A stretch of DNA of 64,000 nt. Origin: Neptunomonas antarctica. Its GTDB lineage: Bacteria > Pseudomonadota > Gammaproteobacteria > Pseudomonadales > Balneatricaceae. The stretch spans positions 62,001 to 126,000 of the forward strand of contig NZ_LJSI01000042.1 in NCBI RefSeq assembly GCF_001305295.1, in the 5' to 3' direction. The position numbers and the translations under genes are program-made. This document shows positions 54,447 through 62,141 of this stretch, in pieces (positions within the stretch are counted from its first letter, which is position 1; the number at the start of each line of letters is the position of its first letter). The notes under the pieces are model-generated. The model saw only the letters and a program-made list of their open reading frames with translations. It did not search any database and was not told the DNA's origin.

Positions 54447-54466
54447 TACTGTTTATATATACAGTA
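54447..54466 (-). promoter_or_regulatory. LexA (SOS) box upstream of umuDC
   Basis: TACTGTTTATATATACAGTA contains the LexA core CTGT-N8-ACAG (54449-54464) and matches the gammaproteobacterial SOS consensus at nearly all positions. It ends 13 bases before the umuD ATG, so LexA would block the promoter and DNA damage would induce umuDC. Confidence 0.9.
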
Positions 54467-54594
54467 TATTAGTTTAATTTAGCGTCAATACAAGATTTAT
54501 TGGCTCTTGATGACAAGCGCCTTGAAAAACACAGACAGCGCGCGCCCCTGTTTTATAAAGCGATTAATAAAAAATAGTTAATTTTTTTGCTATT

Positions 54595-54627
54595 TAAAGT
54601 GTAGCTAAGTTGTAGCTAAGTTTGCTC
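54595..54627. promoter_or_regulatory. Triple 11-bp direct repeat, likely response-regulator site
   Basis: TAAAGTGTAGC, TAAGTTGTAGC and TAAGTTTGCTC follow one another without gaps at 54595-54605, 54606-54616 and 54617-54627. An 11-bp period places each unit on the same DNA face, as in sites for OmpR-type dimers. The repeats are 66 bases before the PepSY gene, so the adjacent response regulator is the natural candidate. Binding is inferred. Confidence 0.6.
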
Positions 54628-54692
54628 CGGTAATATTTACCCATTAGCAGGCTATCTGTTGTCAGCAGACTTAAATCAATGGGGGAGGTGTT

Positions 54693-55022
54693 ATGAAAAA
54701 ATTCAAACAATTTATTGTCGCTGCTGTTATTGGTGGCTTAACGTTGACGGGTGCATCTATGATTGTACCGGCAAAGAGCTTATCTGCTAACGATGTATTA
54801 GCAGTCAGCGCTTCTTCTATCACACTTGAACAGGCCGTTAGCATCGCTCAAAAGACAGTTGTGGGTACGCCTGCTAAAGTTGAAGTAAGTACAGATCATG
54901 GTGCTGCGGTATGGGACGTAGAAATGATTGATAACAACCAGCAAGTCTCTGATATCGAAATCGATGCAATATCTGGAAAAGTATTAAAGCGCGCTGCTGA
55001 TAAGGCTAATATGATTCATTAA
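54693..55022 (+). CDS. PepSY-domain secreted protein
   Basis: 109 residues with GGGGGAGG before the ATG. Signal peptide: MKKFKQFIVAAVIGGLTLTG then ASMIVPAKS, cleaved near residue 30. A single PepSY domain follows (about 40-105): ITLEQAVSIAQKTVVGTPAK and VEMIDNNQQVSDIEIDAISG. PepSY domains are thought to inhibit proteases or bind other envelope proteins. It is the first gene of an operon with a membrane protein and a two-component system. Periplasmic. Confidence 0.85.
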   Translation: MKKFKQFIVAAVIGGLTLTGASMIVPAKSLSANDVLAVSASSITLEQAVSIAQKTVVGTPAKVEVSTDHGAAVWDVEMIDNNQQVSDIEIDAISGKVLKRAADKANMIH

Positions 55023-55057
55023 TGAAGTCGGGTGACTTTTTCACCAGGGGACAATAC

Positions 55058-55390
55058 ATGACTACTTTATATTCTCAATTTAAAGCGTTTAATAAAGCAT
55101 CTGACAGAACATCACCGTCAATGTCGACCCGCAGTAAAATACAGTTAGCTATCGGTACAGCTTTGGTCATATTTGCCGGCTTTTTTCTCGCCTCGTTTCT
55201 TATGATTATCTCGTTATTGGTGCTACCTTTCGCTGCTTTTCGTTTGTGGTTGTTTAAGCGAAAAATACAAAAATACGCTGACAGCAATACGCAATATTCC
55301 GATTTTGTAAATGCCGGCGCACAGGACAGTAGTATCATTGAGGCAGAGTATACGGTGATGGATAGCGCACCAGACCAAGTGAAACACTAA
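55058..55390 (+). CDS. Small inner membrane protein in PepSY/two-component operon
   Basis: 110 residues from ATG 55058 with CAGGGGAC upstream; the frame opens to 55022 without such a site. One or two TM helices near 30-60 (IGTALVIFAGFFLASFLMII, LLVLPFAAFRLWLFK) are followed by a cytosolic tail (KRKIQKYADSNTQYSDF). No recognised family. Its stop is 3 bp before the response regulator start. Probably a membrane partner of the sensor or of PepSY. Confidence 0.7.
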   Translation: MTTLYSQFKAFNKASDRTSPSMSTRSKIQLAIGTALVIFAGFFLASFLMIISLLVLPFAAFRLWLFKRKIQKYADSNTQYSDFVNAGAQDSSIIEAEYTVMDSAPDQVKH

Positions 55391-55393
55391 ACC

Positions 55394-56050
55394 ATGCGAA
55401 TTTTATTGGTTGAAGATGATCCGTTAATTGGACAGGCGATTGAACAAGCGCTGCAAGATGCCGCATTAACGGTTGATTGGGTACAAGACGGAGAGACTGC
55501 TTTATCGGCTATTAACACTGAAGAATACGCGTTGCTCTTGCTTGATCTGGGGTTACCTGAAAAAGATGGATTTGAAGTGCTCAGACTTCTGCGCCATAAC
55601 AAAAACTCGGTTCCAGTGATTATTATTACCGCGCGTGATGCGGTAGAAGACCGTATAAAAGGCCTGGATTATGGCGCTGATGATTATTTGGTAAAACCCT
55701 TTTCTATTGATGAGTTACAGGCGCGTATCCGTGCGGTCATCCGGCGAAATCATGGCAATGCCACGCCCTTGCTGGGTAATGACATTCTCACGTTAGACCC
55801 TGCCAGCCGTGAAGTTAGCCGTGATTCGACAGTCTATACGTTATCTTCTCGTGAATATGCGTTATTACATGCATTGATGCTGCGCCCTGGTTCAATCCTT
55901 TCTCGTGCAGAACTGGAAGAACGTATCTATGGCTGGAACGAAGAAGTTGCCAGCAATGCCATCGAATTTATCATCCATGGCTTACGTAAGAAACTCGGTA
56001 AAGACGCCATTAAAAATGTCCGGGGGTTAGGCTGGATGGTCAGTAAATGA
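55394..56050 (+). CDS. OmpR/QseB-type response regulator
   Basis: 218 residues. Receiver: acidic pocket in ILLVEDDPLIGQAIEQAL, phosphoacceptor Asp in LLLLDLGLPEKDGFEVLR, Thr/Lys in VIIITARDAVED and DDYLVKPFSIDELQAR. C-terminal winged HTH: YTLSSREYALLHALMLRPGS, LSRAELEERIYGWNEEVASN and AIEFIIHGLRKKLGKDAIKN. Resembles QseB/PmrA/BasR-like regulators. The stop overlaps the kinase start by four bases (ATGA), so the pair is coupled. The triple 11-bp repeat before the operon may be its own site. Confidence 0.93.
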   Translation: MRILLVEDDPLIGQAIEQALQDAALTVDWVQDGETALSAINTEEYALLLLDLGLPEKDGFEVLRLLRHNKNSVPVIIITARDAVEDRIKGLDYGADDYLVKPFSIDELQARIRAVIRRNHGNATPLLGNDILTLDPASREVSRDSTVYTLSSREYALLHALMLRPGSILSRAELEERIYGWNEEVASNAIEFIIHGLRKKLGKDAIKNVRGLGWMVSK

Positions 56051-57402
56051 AAGTTAACCGCTCAATACAGCGGGAGCTAACTCGTTGGGTTCTGCTTATA
56101 GCTAGCGCATTAATGGTCATTGGTGGCCTGGTGTCTTCTGTGATTGTTTTTGAGGCCGCCAAGGATGTACAGGATGGTTTATTACACGAAATTTCTATTC
56201 TGGTACGCGAAGGTTACGTGATTGATAATATTAATGGGCTGGATAATAAAAAGAGTAAAGATGTTTCTATATTAATCCAGGCTGTGAACTCCCAAGCTAT
56301 GAACTCTCGCACTATGCACTCTGCACCTAATCGTAGTCGTGCTGCGGGTTCTTTGTCGCTCCCCTCCCAATTGGAGGATGGATTACAGACGCTAACGCTT
56401 AAGGACGACTCCTGGCGTGTTAATGTGGTCACTCAAACCGCTAGTGGCAAGCGCTATGTTATCGCCCAACAAACAGAAATTCGTAATGATTTAGCATTAG
56501 CCAGCGGTCTTAATGTGTTTATTCCCTTACTCGTGCTTATGGTTATTATGCTGCTGCTCATAAAATGGCAAATAACGCATCAGTTCAAACCTTTGAATCG
56601 TCTGGCAAAACAGCTGCATCAGAAAAATGCTCAACAACCAGAGCCGTTGTCACAGAAAGACTTACCCTCAGAAATAGTGCCTTTCGTAATATCTATTAAC
56701 GATTTAATGGATAGAATTGGAAAAAATCTAAAAAAACAACAGCGCTTTATTGCCGATGCCGCACACGAACTCCGAACGCCGGTGACGGCTCTCTTATTAC
56801 AAGCCGAGAATGTAGAAAAAGCCCTCAATGAAGATGACCGACGGGAACGTCAGGGGCGACTACAGAAAGGATTGTTGCGCTTACGTTTGCTCCTGAATCA
56901 ATTACTTGATCTGGCGCGCTTGCAAAGTGATCAGCAAAATCCTAAAAGCCCGGTTTCTGTTAAGGAGATCATATTGCGGGTTATTGCTGATCTTCATCCG
57001 CTTGCGGAACAAGCAAAGGTCGATCTTGGCGTTCTTAAACTGGAAGATGTATACGTCCTTGATCAGGACGGAAGGCTGGCACAATTGGTACGCAATGCTA
57101 TTGATAATGCCATACGTTATACACCTGCCGACGGACAGGTTGATGTCAGTTTATCAATCATGAATAACCAGGCAGTGTTGCGTGTGGAAGATACAGGCAA
57201 GGGTATAACGAACGAAGATCTGACTCAGGTTTTCCAACCGTTTTACCGTAGTCAAGGTAATACTCAAAGCGGTAATGGACTGGGGCTTGCCATTAGTCAG
57301 GAAATTGCGCAGCGTCTGGGCGGAGAAATTCAGTTGCAGAATAGGCCCGAAGGGGGACTGGTATTTACTTATTCTCAAACGCAAATTGAGAGAAATGAAT
57401 AA
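56047..57402 (+). CDS. Sensor histidine kinase, QseC-like
   Basis: 451 residues. TM1 at about 12-35, a periplasmic sensor domain to about 155, TM2 at about 158-178, HAMP-like segment, then H-box RFIADAAHELRTPVTALLL. The ATPase domain is intact: N-box RNAIDNAIRYTPA, G1 VEDTGKGI, G2 GNGLGLAISQEIAQRLGG. The sensor domain carries an oddity: five-residue units AVNSQ-AMNSR-TMHSA-PNRSR at residues 79-98, from three 15-bp repeats (56281-56325). Partner of the upstream response regulator. The signal is unknown; envelope or PepSY-related stress is possible. Confidence 0.9.
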   Translation: MKVNRSIQRELTRWVLLIASALMVIGGLVSSVIVFEAAKDVQDGLLHEISILVREGYVIDNINGLDNKKSKDVSILIQAVNSQAMNSRTMHSAPNRSRAAGSLSLPSQLEDGLQTLTLKDDSWRVNVVTQTASGKRYVIAQQTEIRNDLALASGLNVFIPLLVLMVIMLLLIKWQITHQFKPLNRLAKQLHQKNAQQPEPLSQKDLPSEIVPFVISINDLMDRIGKNLKKQQRFIADAAHELRTPVTALLLQAENVEKALNEDDRRERQGRLQKGLLRLRLLLNQLLDLARLQSDQQNPKSPVSVKEIILRVIADLHPLAEQAKVDLGVLKLEDVYVLDQDGRLAQLVRNAIDNAIRYTPADGQVDVSLSIMNNQAVLRVEDTGKGITNEDLTQVFQPFYRSQGNTQSGNGLGLAISQEIAQRLGGEIQLQNRPEGGLVFTYSQTQIERNE

Positions 57403-57440
57403 ACTGGAGCGGGGAGTGACGCCTTTCTATTTATACCTGT

Positions 57441-58199
57441 CTATTTAGTAATGCGTAGCGTCAAGTGTAACGGGTAGTGATCCGATGATCGGATGTTTGT
57501 CAGTACTTGGGCATCCAAAATCTCAAACCCCTTACAGTAAATATGGTCAAGGTGTTGAAACAAATGGGCCATTTTAGGTTTGCGAATCAAGTCGGCTTCA
57601 ATTAATGAAAAAGACAAGGCAAGTTCATGAAAATATCGTAGCCTTTTCCGGTTCCACGTATTGAAATCGCCAGCCAAAAGCACGGGGCCGACATGCTGTG
57701 CAAGTACTACGGAAATCGTATCCAGATGCGCTTTAAATTTAATAAAGGAGACAAAGTTGATGATGTGAGCGTTTATTACGAGTAAAGAATCTTGCCGTCC
57801 GTTTAAGGGGTAAATAGTAGAAAGCAGCATTTTCTTGGTTTTTGAGAAGGGTTCACTATGTAATGAAGCCATTAGCACTTTAGTTTTGGCGGCCACTGTT
57901 GATCCGGTTTTAATGCCGGTTTCAAGATTGGTGCGAAGATCCCGAAAACTGCGGGCCATAATCCACTGATACGTTAACGATTTTTCAAAATAAGTGTCGA
58001 ACGGTGAGTTTACAATGGCCTCCTGTAAAAGAATCAGATCCTTATTACGACACAAGCTTGCGAAATCTTCCTGCCACCCCTTTTTTTTGCATTTGAAAAC
58101 ATTCCATATCAGTACCTCTATTTCCGGCCCCATCGCACGTTCAGATGCATTGCCCATAATTTTTAATTTTTCAATTGGGCTAAAACGGCTTTTTATCAT
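57441..58199 (-). CDS. Endonuclease/exonuclease/phosphatase (EEP) family protein
   Basis: 252 residues from the ATG at 58197-58199. EEP motifs in order: VLIWNVFKCKK (metal Asn), DLILLQEAIVNSPFD (Glu), LVINAHIINFVSF, LLAGDFNTWN (Asp and Asn) and SSDHYPLHLTLRI (Asp-His). The order and residues fit an active Mg-dependent phosphodiesterase; substrates range from DNA (ExoIII-like) to phospholipids. No signal peptide is obvious, so location is unclear. A cardiolipin-synthase-like gene lies 67 bp upstream in the same direction, raising a possible lipid role for the pair. Confidence 0.85.
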   Translation of the reverse strand: MIKSRFSPIEKLKIMGNASERAMGPEIEVLIWNVFKCKKKGWQEDFASLCRNKDLILLQEAIVNSPFDTYFEKSLTYQWIMARSFRDLRTNLETGIKTGSTVAAKTKVLMASLHSEPFSKTKKMLLSTIYPLNGRQDSLLVINAHIINFVSFIKFKAHLDTISVVLAQHVGPVLLAGDFNTWNRKRLRYFHELALSFSLIEADLIRKPKMAHLFQHLDHIYCKGFEILDAQVLTNIRSSDHYPLHLTLRITK

Positions 58200-58266
58200 C
58201 AAGTAAGTATCCTAAGAAGACGTTCGACTGACCGGGAATGTATCATAAAATGGCATAAACAGGCGG

Positions 58267-59715
58267 CTAGAGGTAGGGTGTAAATAATCGGGAAAAATTA
58301 TTTCTTATTTTTTTGTAAGTAGGTAATCCTTCAATATCACTTTTAATAACGAGGACGGCGTTTTTCTTTTTCAACGTAAAGAATTCAGTTAATTGAGCGT
58401 TGAGTGTCGCATCATAACATTCAAGATTAATCTCAAAATTAAGCTCCAAACTTCTGGCGTCCCAATTTGTGGAGCCTATAAACGACCAAATATCATCTAT
58501 CAGTGCAATTTTACTGTGGTCAAAAGGTCTTTTGTTTCGGTAAACGCGTATACCATGCGCCATTATTCTTGGGATATTCGCATCTATTGCCCAGTCAAAG
58601 AACGGAATATTACTACGTTTGGGTACGATGATTTCTATTGAAACGCCCCGTAAAGCCGCACCATGTAGGGCGGTCATTAAGGTATGATCCGGGATGAAGT
58701 AGGGTGTCATAATTCTTACAGTGCTTTGTGCGCACGCTAACGCATTGATCAACGTCCAGCGGATTTTATCGTAGTTTTGATCGGGTCCGTCCTGGATGAC
58801 TCTGGCAATAACAGCGGCGGGGGCTGTCGTATCTTTTGTTTTAGGTACATAGCGAGGGAAATCAATATTTTCATGCGTGGCATAAAACCAGTCTTCGACA
58901 AATACTTGGCTAATTTGATCAATTACCGGACCGGTCACCGTAAAGTGAATATCATCAATGGGATGCACGGCGGATTTGACTAAGTTATTTTTGTTGATAT
59001 TTATACCACCCATATAAGCGACTTCTCCATCGACGCAGAGTATTTTTCTGTGGTTTCTTAAATTAATAAAACGAATACTCGAAAACGAAATCGCCGGTAG
59101 AAATCGTGCCGTTTTTACGCCCAGCTTTTTTAAGGCTTTATCCGATTTTCGCCAACTATAGCCGACACCAACGCCGTCGAATAAAACATGAACCGTCACT
59201 CCGCGCCGATGCGCCTGGGCTAAAGCGTCAACGAATTGTTGCCCCAGTGAGTCGCAGTCGAATATATAACTGGATAAAATAATATGGCGTTTGGCGTCAT
59301 GGATAGCATTAATCATCGCCGGGTAAGCCTCTTCACCATTAACGAGTGACGTTACCCTGTTACCCGCTAAATAACTAAATGGGTGAATCGCAAGCCCCGC
59401 TACCATCGCTGAATGCCAATTTTCCGGGAGATGCTGTTGATCACAATTGTTATCTGTGTAGCTTTGTTCTGCTTTGTGCGGGAGTGGCAAAAGCTTTTGC
59501 GCTGAACGCTTTATTCGGTTTATCCCGAAGAGCCAATAAAACAGACTTCCCAGCATGGGTGATAGGACTACAAGCCCAATCCAGGCGAGTGATGTGCGCT
59601 CATTTTCTTTGTACAGCAGCACATGTATCGCGGTTGGAAAAGATACGCTAACATGCAGCAGTCCTATGATGCTAACCCAATGAAAAACGATGTAATTGAG
59701 CAATTCTTCGGGCAT
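58267..59715 (-). CDS. Cardiolipin synthase-like phospholipase D family protein
   Basis: 482 residues from the ATG at 59713-59715; the frame opens to a TTG at 59733. Two N-terminal TM helices (about 10-65; PLDc_N; LAWIGLVVLSPMLGSLFYWL). Two HKD motifs: HRKILCVDGEVAYMGGIN and HSKIALIDDIWSFIGSTN, each with H-x-K-x4-D. This matches ClsA-type enzymes that make cardiolipin from two phosphatidylglycerols at the inner membrane. Some relatives hydrolyse rather than transfer, so the exact reaction is not certain. The divergent gene at 59780 encodes a PGPGW membrane protein. Confidence 0.9.
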   Translation of the reverse strand: MPEELLNYIVFHWVSIIGLLHVSVSFPTAIHVLLYKENERTSLAWIGLVVLSPMLGSLFYWLFGINRIKRSAQKLLPLPHKAEQSYTDNNCDQQHLPENWHSAMVAGLAIHPFSYLAGNRVTSLVNGEEAYPAMINAIHDAKRHIILSSYIFDCDSLGQQFVDALAQAHRRGVTVHVLFDGVGVGYSWRKSDKALKKLGVKTARFLPAISFSSIRFINLRNHRKILCVDGEVAYMGGININKNNLVKSAVHPIDDIHFTVTGPVIDQISQVFVEDWFYATHENIDFPRYVPKTKDTTAPAAVIARVIQDGPDQNYDKIRWTLINALACAQSTVRIMTPYFIPDHTLMTALHGAALRGVSIEIIVPKRSNIPFFDWAIDANIPRIMAHGIRVYRNKRPFDHSKIALIDDIWSFIGSTNWDARSLELNFEINLECYDATLNAQLTEFFTLKKKNAVLVIKSDIEGLPTYKKIRNNFSRLFTPYL

Positions 59716-59779
59716 TACTAGTGATGACCTCAAGCCTGATTTAATAAATATCTAATGTACTTAAAAATGAAAAATAGTC

Positions 59780-60250
59780 ATGTTAATAGATTTTTATAAT
59801 AAAACTGCAAATTATCTTATTGGTAACGTAGGCGCTAACTTTATATTCCTGATCATTGCTATGACGATGATAACTTCAATCGTTTATTTTATTTCCCTGG
59901 GCTGGATCATAACACGTATGGATAAGACGTATTTCCTGCGTGAATATAGAGAACAAGAGAAAGTTGACGACAAACACATCTTAACATTTCCTCATAAGCA
60001 GCGGGTGTGGCTGGTTGAATGTGTAAAAATATTGCTGGGTATGGTGTTATTAGTGGCGGGCATAGCGATGCTTATTTTACCGGGACAGGGGCTCATCACT
60101 ATGGTAGTAGGGCTCAGCTTGATACCGTTTCCCGGTAAACGACGGCTTGAATTGTTTCTACTTTCGCGCAAGGCAGTCAGATCTTCCCTAAACTGGATTC
60201 GAATCAAAGCCGACAAAGATCCTTTTATATTTGACGAAAAAGAAGGGTAA
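59780..60250 (+). CDS. PGPGW-type (TIGR02611-like) membrane protein
   Basis: 156 residues. TM helices near 18-45 and about 75-110. The signature is LPGQGLITMVVGLSLIPFPG in the second hydrophobic pair, the PGPGW-like motif with Gln for Pro and Leu for Trp. The cytosolic end has RLELFLLSRKAVRSSLNWIR. Function is unknown; the family is in many bacteria. A short divergent region separates it from the cardiolipin-synthase-like gene, a hint of shared membrane context. Confidence 0.8.
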   Translation: MLIDFYNKTANYLIGNVGANFIFLIIAMTMITSIVYFISLGWIITRMDKTYFLREYREQEKVDDKHILTFPHKQRVWLVECVKILLGMVLLVAGIAMLILPGQGLITMVVGLSLIPFPGKRRLELFLLSRKAVRSSLNWIRIKADKDPFIFDEKEG

Positions 60251-60394
60251 AGCCAATCCTCCCTAGGAGGAACTATTATTGCGTGGAAATTAATTTAACT
60301 ATTTCGGGTTTTGTACTGCGGAGGCAAAAAAAGATAGCCTTAAATCGTATAGTCGTTATTCAAGCGGTAGTTAATTCGTCACAAACGGTAGTAC

Positions 60395-60428
60395 TCAGAG
60401 AAGAAGGCTCGGGGTTAAGTCGGGCCTT
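60395..60428 (-). terminator. Terminator-like hairpin for the autotransporter gene
   Basis: On the minus strand AAGGCCCG pairs with CGAGCCTT (60404-60428, one mismatch), followed by TTCTTCTCT. It lies about 47 bases after the stop of the autotransporter-like gene. The T-tract is interrupted, so confidence is moderate. Confidence 0.45.
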
Positions 60429-60474
60429 CCTTCATGAGTCAATCATCAAGCTGAGTAATTACAAAAAAACTCTA

Positions 60475-61902
60475 TTATATAGCTATTTGATAGGTAGCTG
60501 CGATCCAGGTGTTAGGCATTTCACCTTCTGTTGTGCCATTGAGCATAACTGATATTTTACCAGCACCAACCTTACCCTCTACACCCAAACCACCTTTTAA
60601 CCAATTCTGTTCATATTCATTGCCTGCGAAACTGAATGATCCCAAGCCAGCAACTTGCCCATTAATAACCGCACCGTTATCACCAAAGCGATGTACCGCT
60701 TCTGCATTCAGGACTAAATTCAAGTTAGTCTTTGCAATTGGGTTGCTAGCATTAACACCTAAACGCAGGTCCGTCACACTGTCACTACGTTTAGCAAAAG
60801 AAGCGGGTAAGCTTCCACCTGATTCGGTATAACTATCTATAGAGGTGTCGCTATACCAAATATCGGCATAAGGACTAAACTGCATAGATTTTGCTGCAAA
60901 AGCACTGACCCAATCCAAACGTGCTCTTACGCCCCATGATGTAGAATTAGTGTAACCTTCTGAGTACTCAAGATTTGTGCCATCTAAGTAGCCACGATTA
61001 ACATCGATACTCCCCCAGTGACCAAAGGTACCTATCGTTGCATAAAGATTCTCAACACCTTTAATTGGGATAATTCCTTCGACCATCACATACTTGCCGT
61101 AGGTATCTGTTCCACCATTATTAGTAAGGTTTTGCTCAGACCAGGTTTTGCCTAAGGATATATTTAATTGAGCCGGACCATAATTGTAACCAAAACCAAC
61201 TTCAGCTAACGCACCGTTGCCATCTTTAGAACCATGGTTATCCTGAGCAATATCACCCGCCACCCAGAATGTTTTCTCGCCCTTTGATACAAGGCGGAAG
61301 ATAGGTCGGCTATGCGCGCCATTAACAGCAAGGTTAGTGGTCGATATATTCGAGTCTATACCTTGGCTAGCATCCTTAAGACTTAATTGCAGGTCAGTCA
61401 GGCTTGTCATTACGCTTGCTATTGAAAAGCAGGATCCAGCAGCGGAGAGCTTTAAGCAAGATAGAAGCATTGGGGTACTCGTTGCCCCATCTGCAGCTAG
61501 GAGATAGGTGCTAAGACCAGTAGGACCTGGAGAGCCTCCGAGCAGGTTGAAATCCGAAATTTCAGCTTGTCCATAGAGATTTAGGGAGAAATCAAGACCA
61601 TCGACAGCAGAAAAAACTATGCCCGTAAAATCAGCTAATGAAAAAGTTCCGTTACCTGAACCTGCTCCTGAAACTAAAACCTCTAAAGAGGTTAAAGAAG
61701 CATAGTCCACTCTCACATTATTAGTACTAAACTCTGAAGTTGTAACCAGTGTGCCTGATGCGCTAGCGTCTCCGGTTTCAAACAAAAAGGTGTAGGTTTC
61801 TGAAGCATTGGCTGACTGTACTGCTGTTGAAAGCGTTAGGGCAGCAATAGCTGCACAGAGAAGCTTACGATTTGGGAACTGACTACTTAATTTACGATGC
61901 AT
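60475..61902 (-). CDS. Autotransporter-like outer membrane protein
   Basis: 475 residues. Signal peptide to about 33 (LTLSTAVQSANA before SETYTF). The N-terminal domain (about 34-200) is beta-rich with ETYTFLFETGDASASGTLVT, VRVDYASLTSLEVLVSG and FSLADFTGIVFSAVDGLDFS; this resembles the beta domains of secreted PEP-CTERM proteins. A Cys pair lies in LLSCLKLSAAGSCFS. The C-terminal half (about 215-475) is an autotransporter-type barrel with alternating aromatics, ending WIAATYQIAI, whose last residues fit a beta-signal. It should be secreted through the outer membrane and exposed. No protease or adhesin motif was seen. Confidence 0.75.
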   Translation of the reverse strand: MHRKLSSQFPNRKLLCAAIAALTLSTAVQSANASETYTFLFETGDASASGTLVTTSEFSTNNVRVDYASLTSLEVLVSGAGSGNGTFSLADFTGIVFSAVDGLDFSLNLYGQAEISDFNLLGGSPGPTGLSTYLLAADGATSTPMLLSCLKLSAAGSCFSIASVMTSLTDLQLSLKDASQGIDSNISTTNLAVNGAHSRPIFRLVSKGEKTFWVAGDIAQDNHGSKDGNGALAEVGFGYNYGPAQLNISLGKTWSEQNLTNNGGTDTYGKYVMVEGIIPIKGVENLYATIGTFGHWGSIDVNRGYLDGTNLEYSEGYTNSTSWGVRARLDWVSAFAAKSMQFSPYADIWYSDTSIDSYTESGGSLPASFAKRSDSVTDLRLGVNASNPIAKTNLNLVLNAEAVHRFGDNGAVINGQVAGLGSFSFAGNEYEQNWLKGGLGVEGKVGAGKISVMLNGTTEGEMPNTWIAATYQIAI

Positions 61903-62141
61903 GACTCTAGTTCCGTTTAATAATAAAATTTTTCACAGCTTACTTTAATCACATAGGTATTAGAAGTGAAGAGAGGTCGATCGTAGATAAGAGCTGTAGT
62001 AGGGTGACGTCATATGCCAGTGTTGTATTTGCTGCTGATGTCCCACATCACGTTACATTCGTAATTTACCGCTTGAATCAGAACTTGTAGAATGGTATCC
62101 CCCGAATAATTAAAGATAATGCATCGTAAGGGCACTGATCA

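Noticed and set aside
60283-60552. 89-codon ORF after the PGPGW gene, with AGGAGG nearby
   Set aside because: It runs through the terminator-like hairpin and into the end of the opposite-strand autotransporter gene, and has no motif; the purine-rich site is likely fortuitous.
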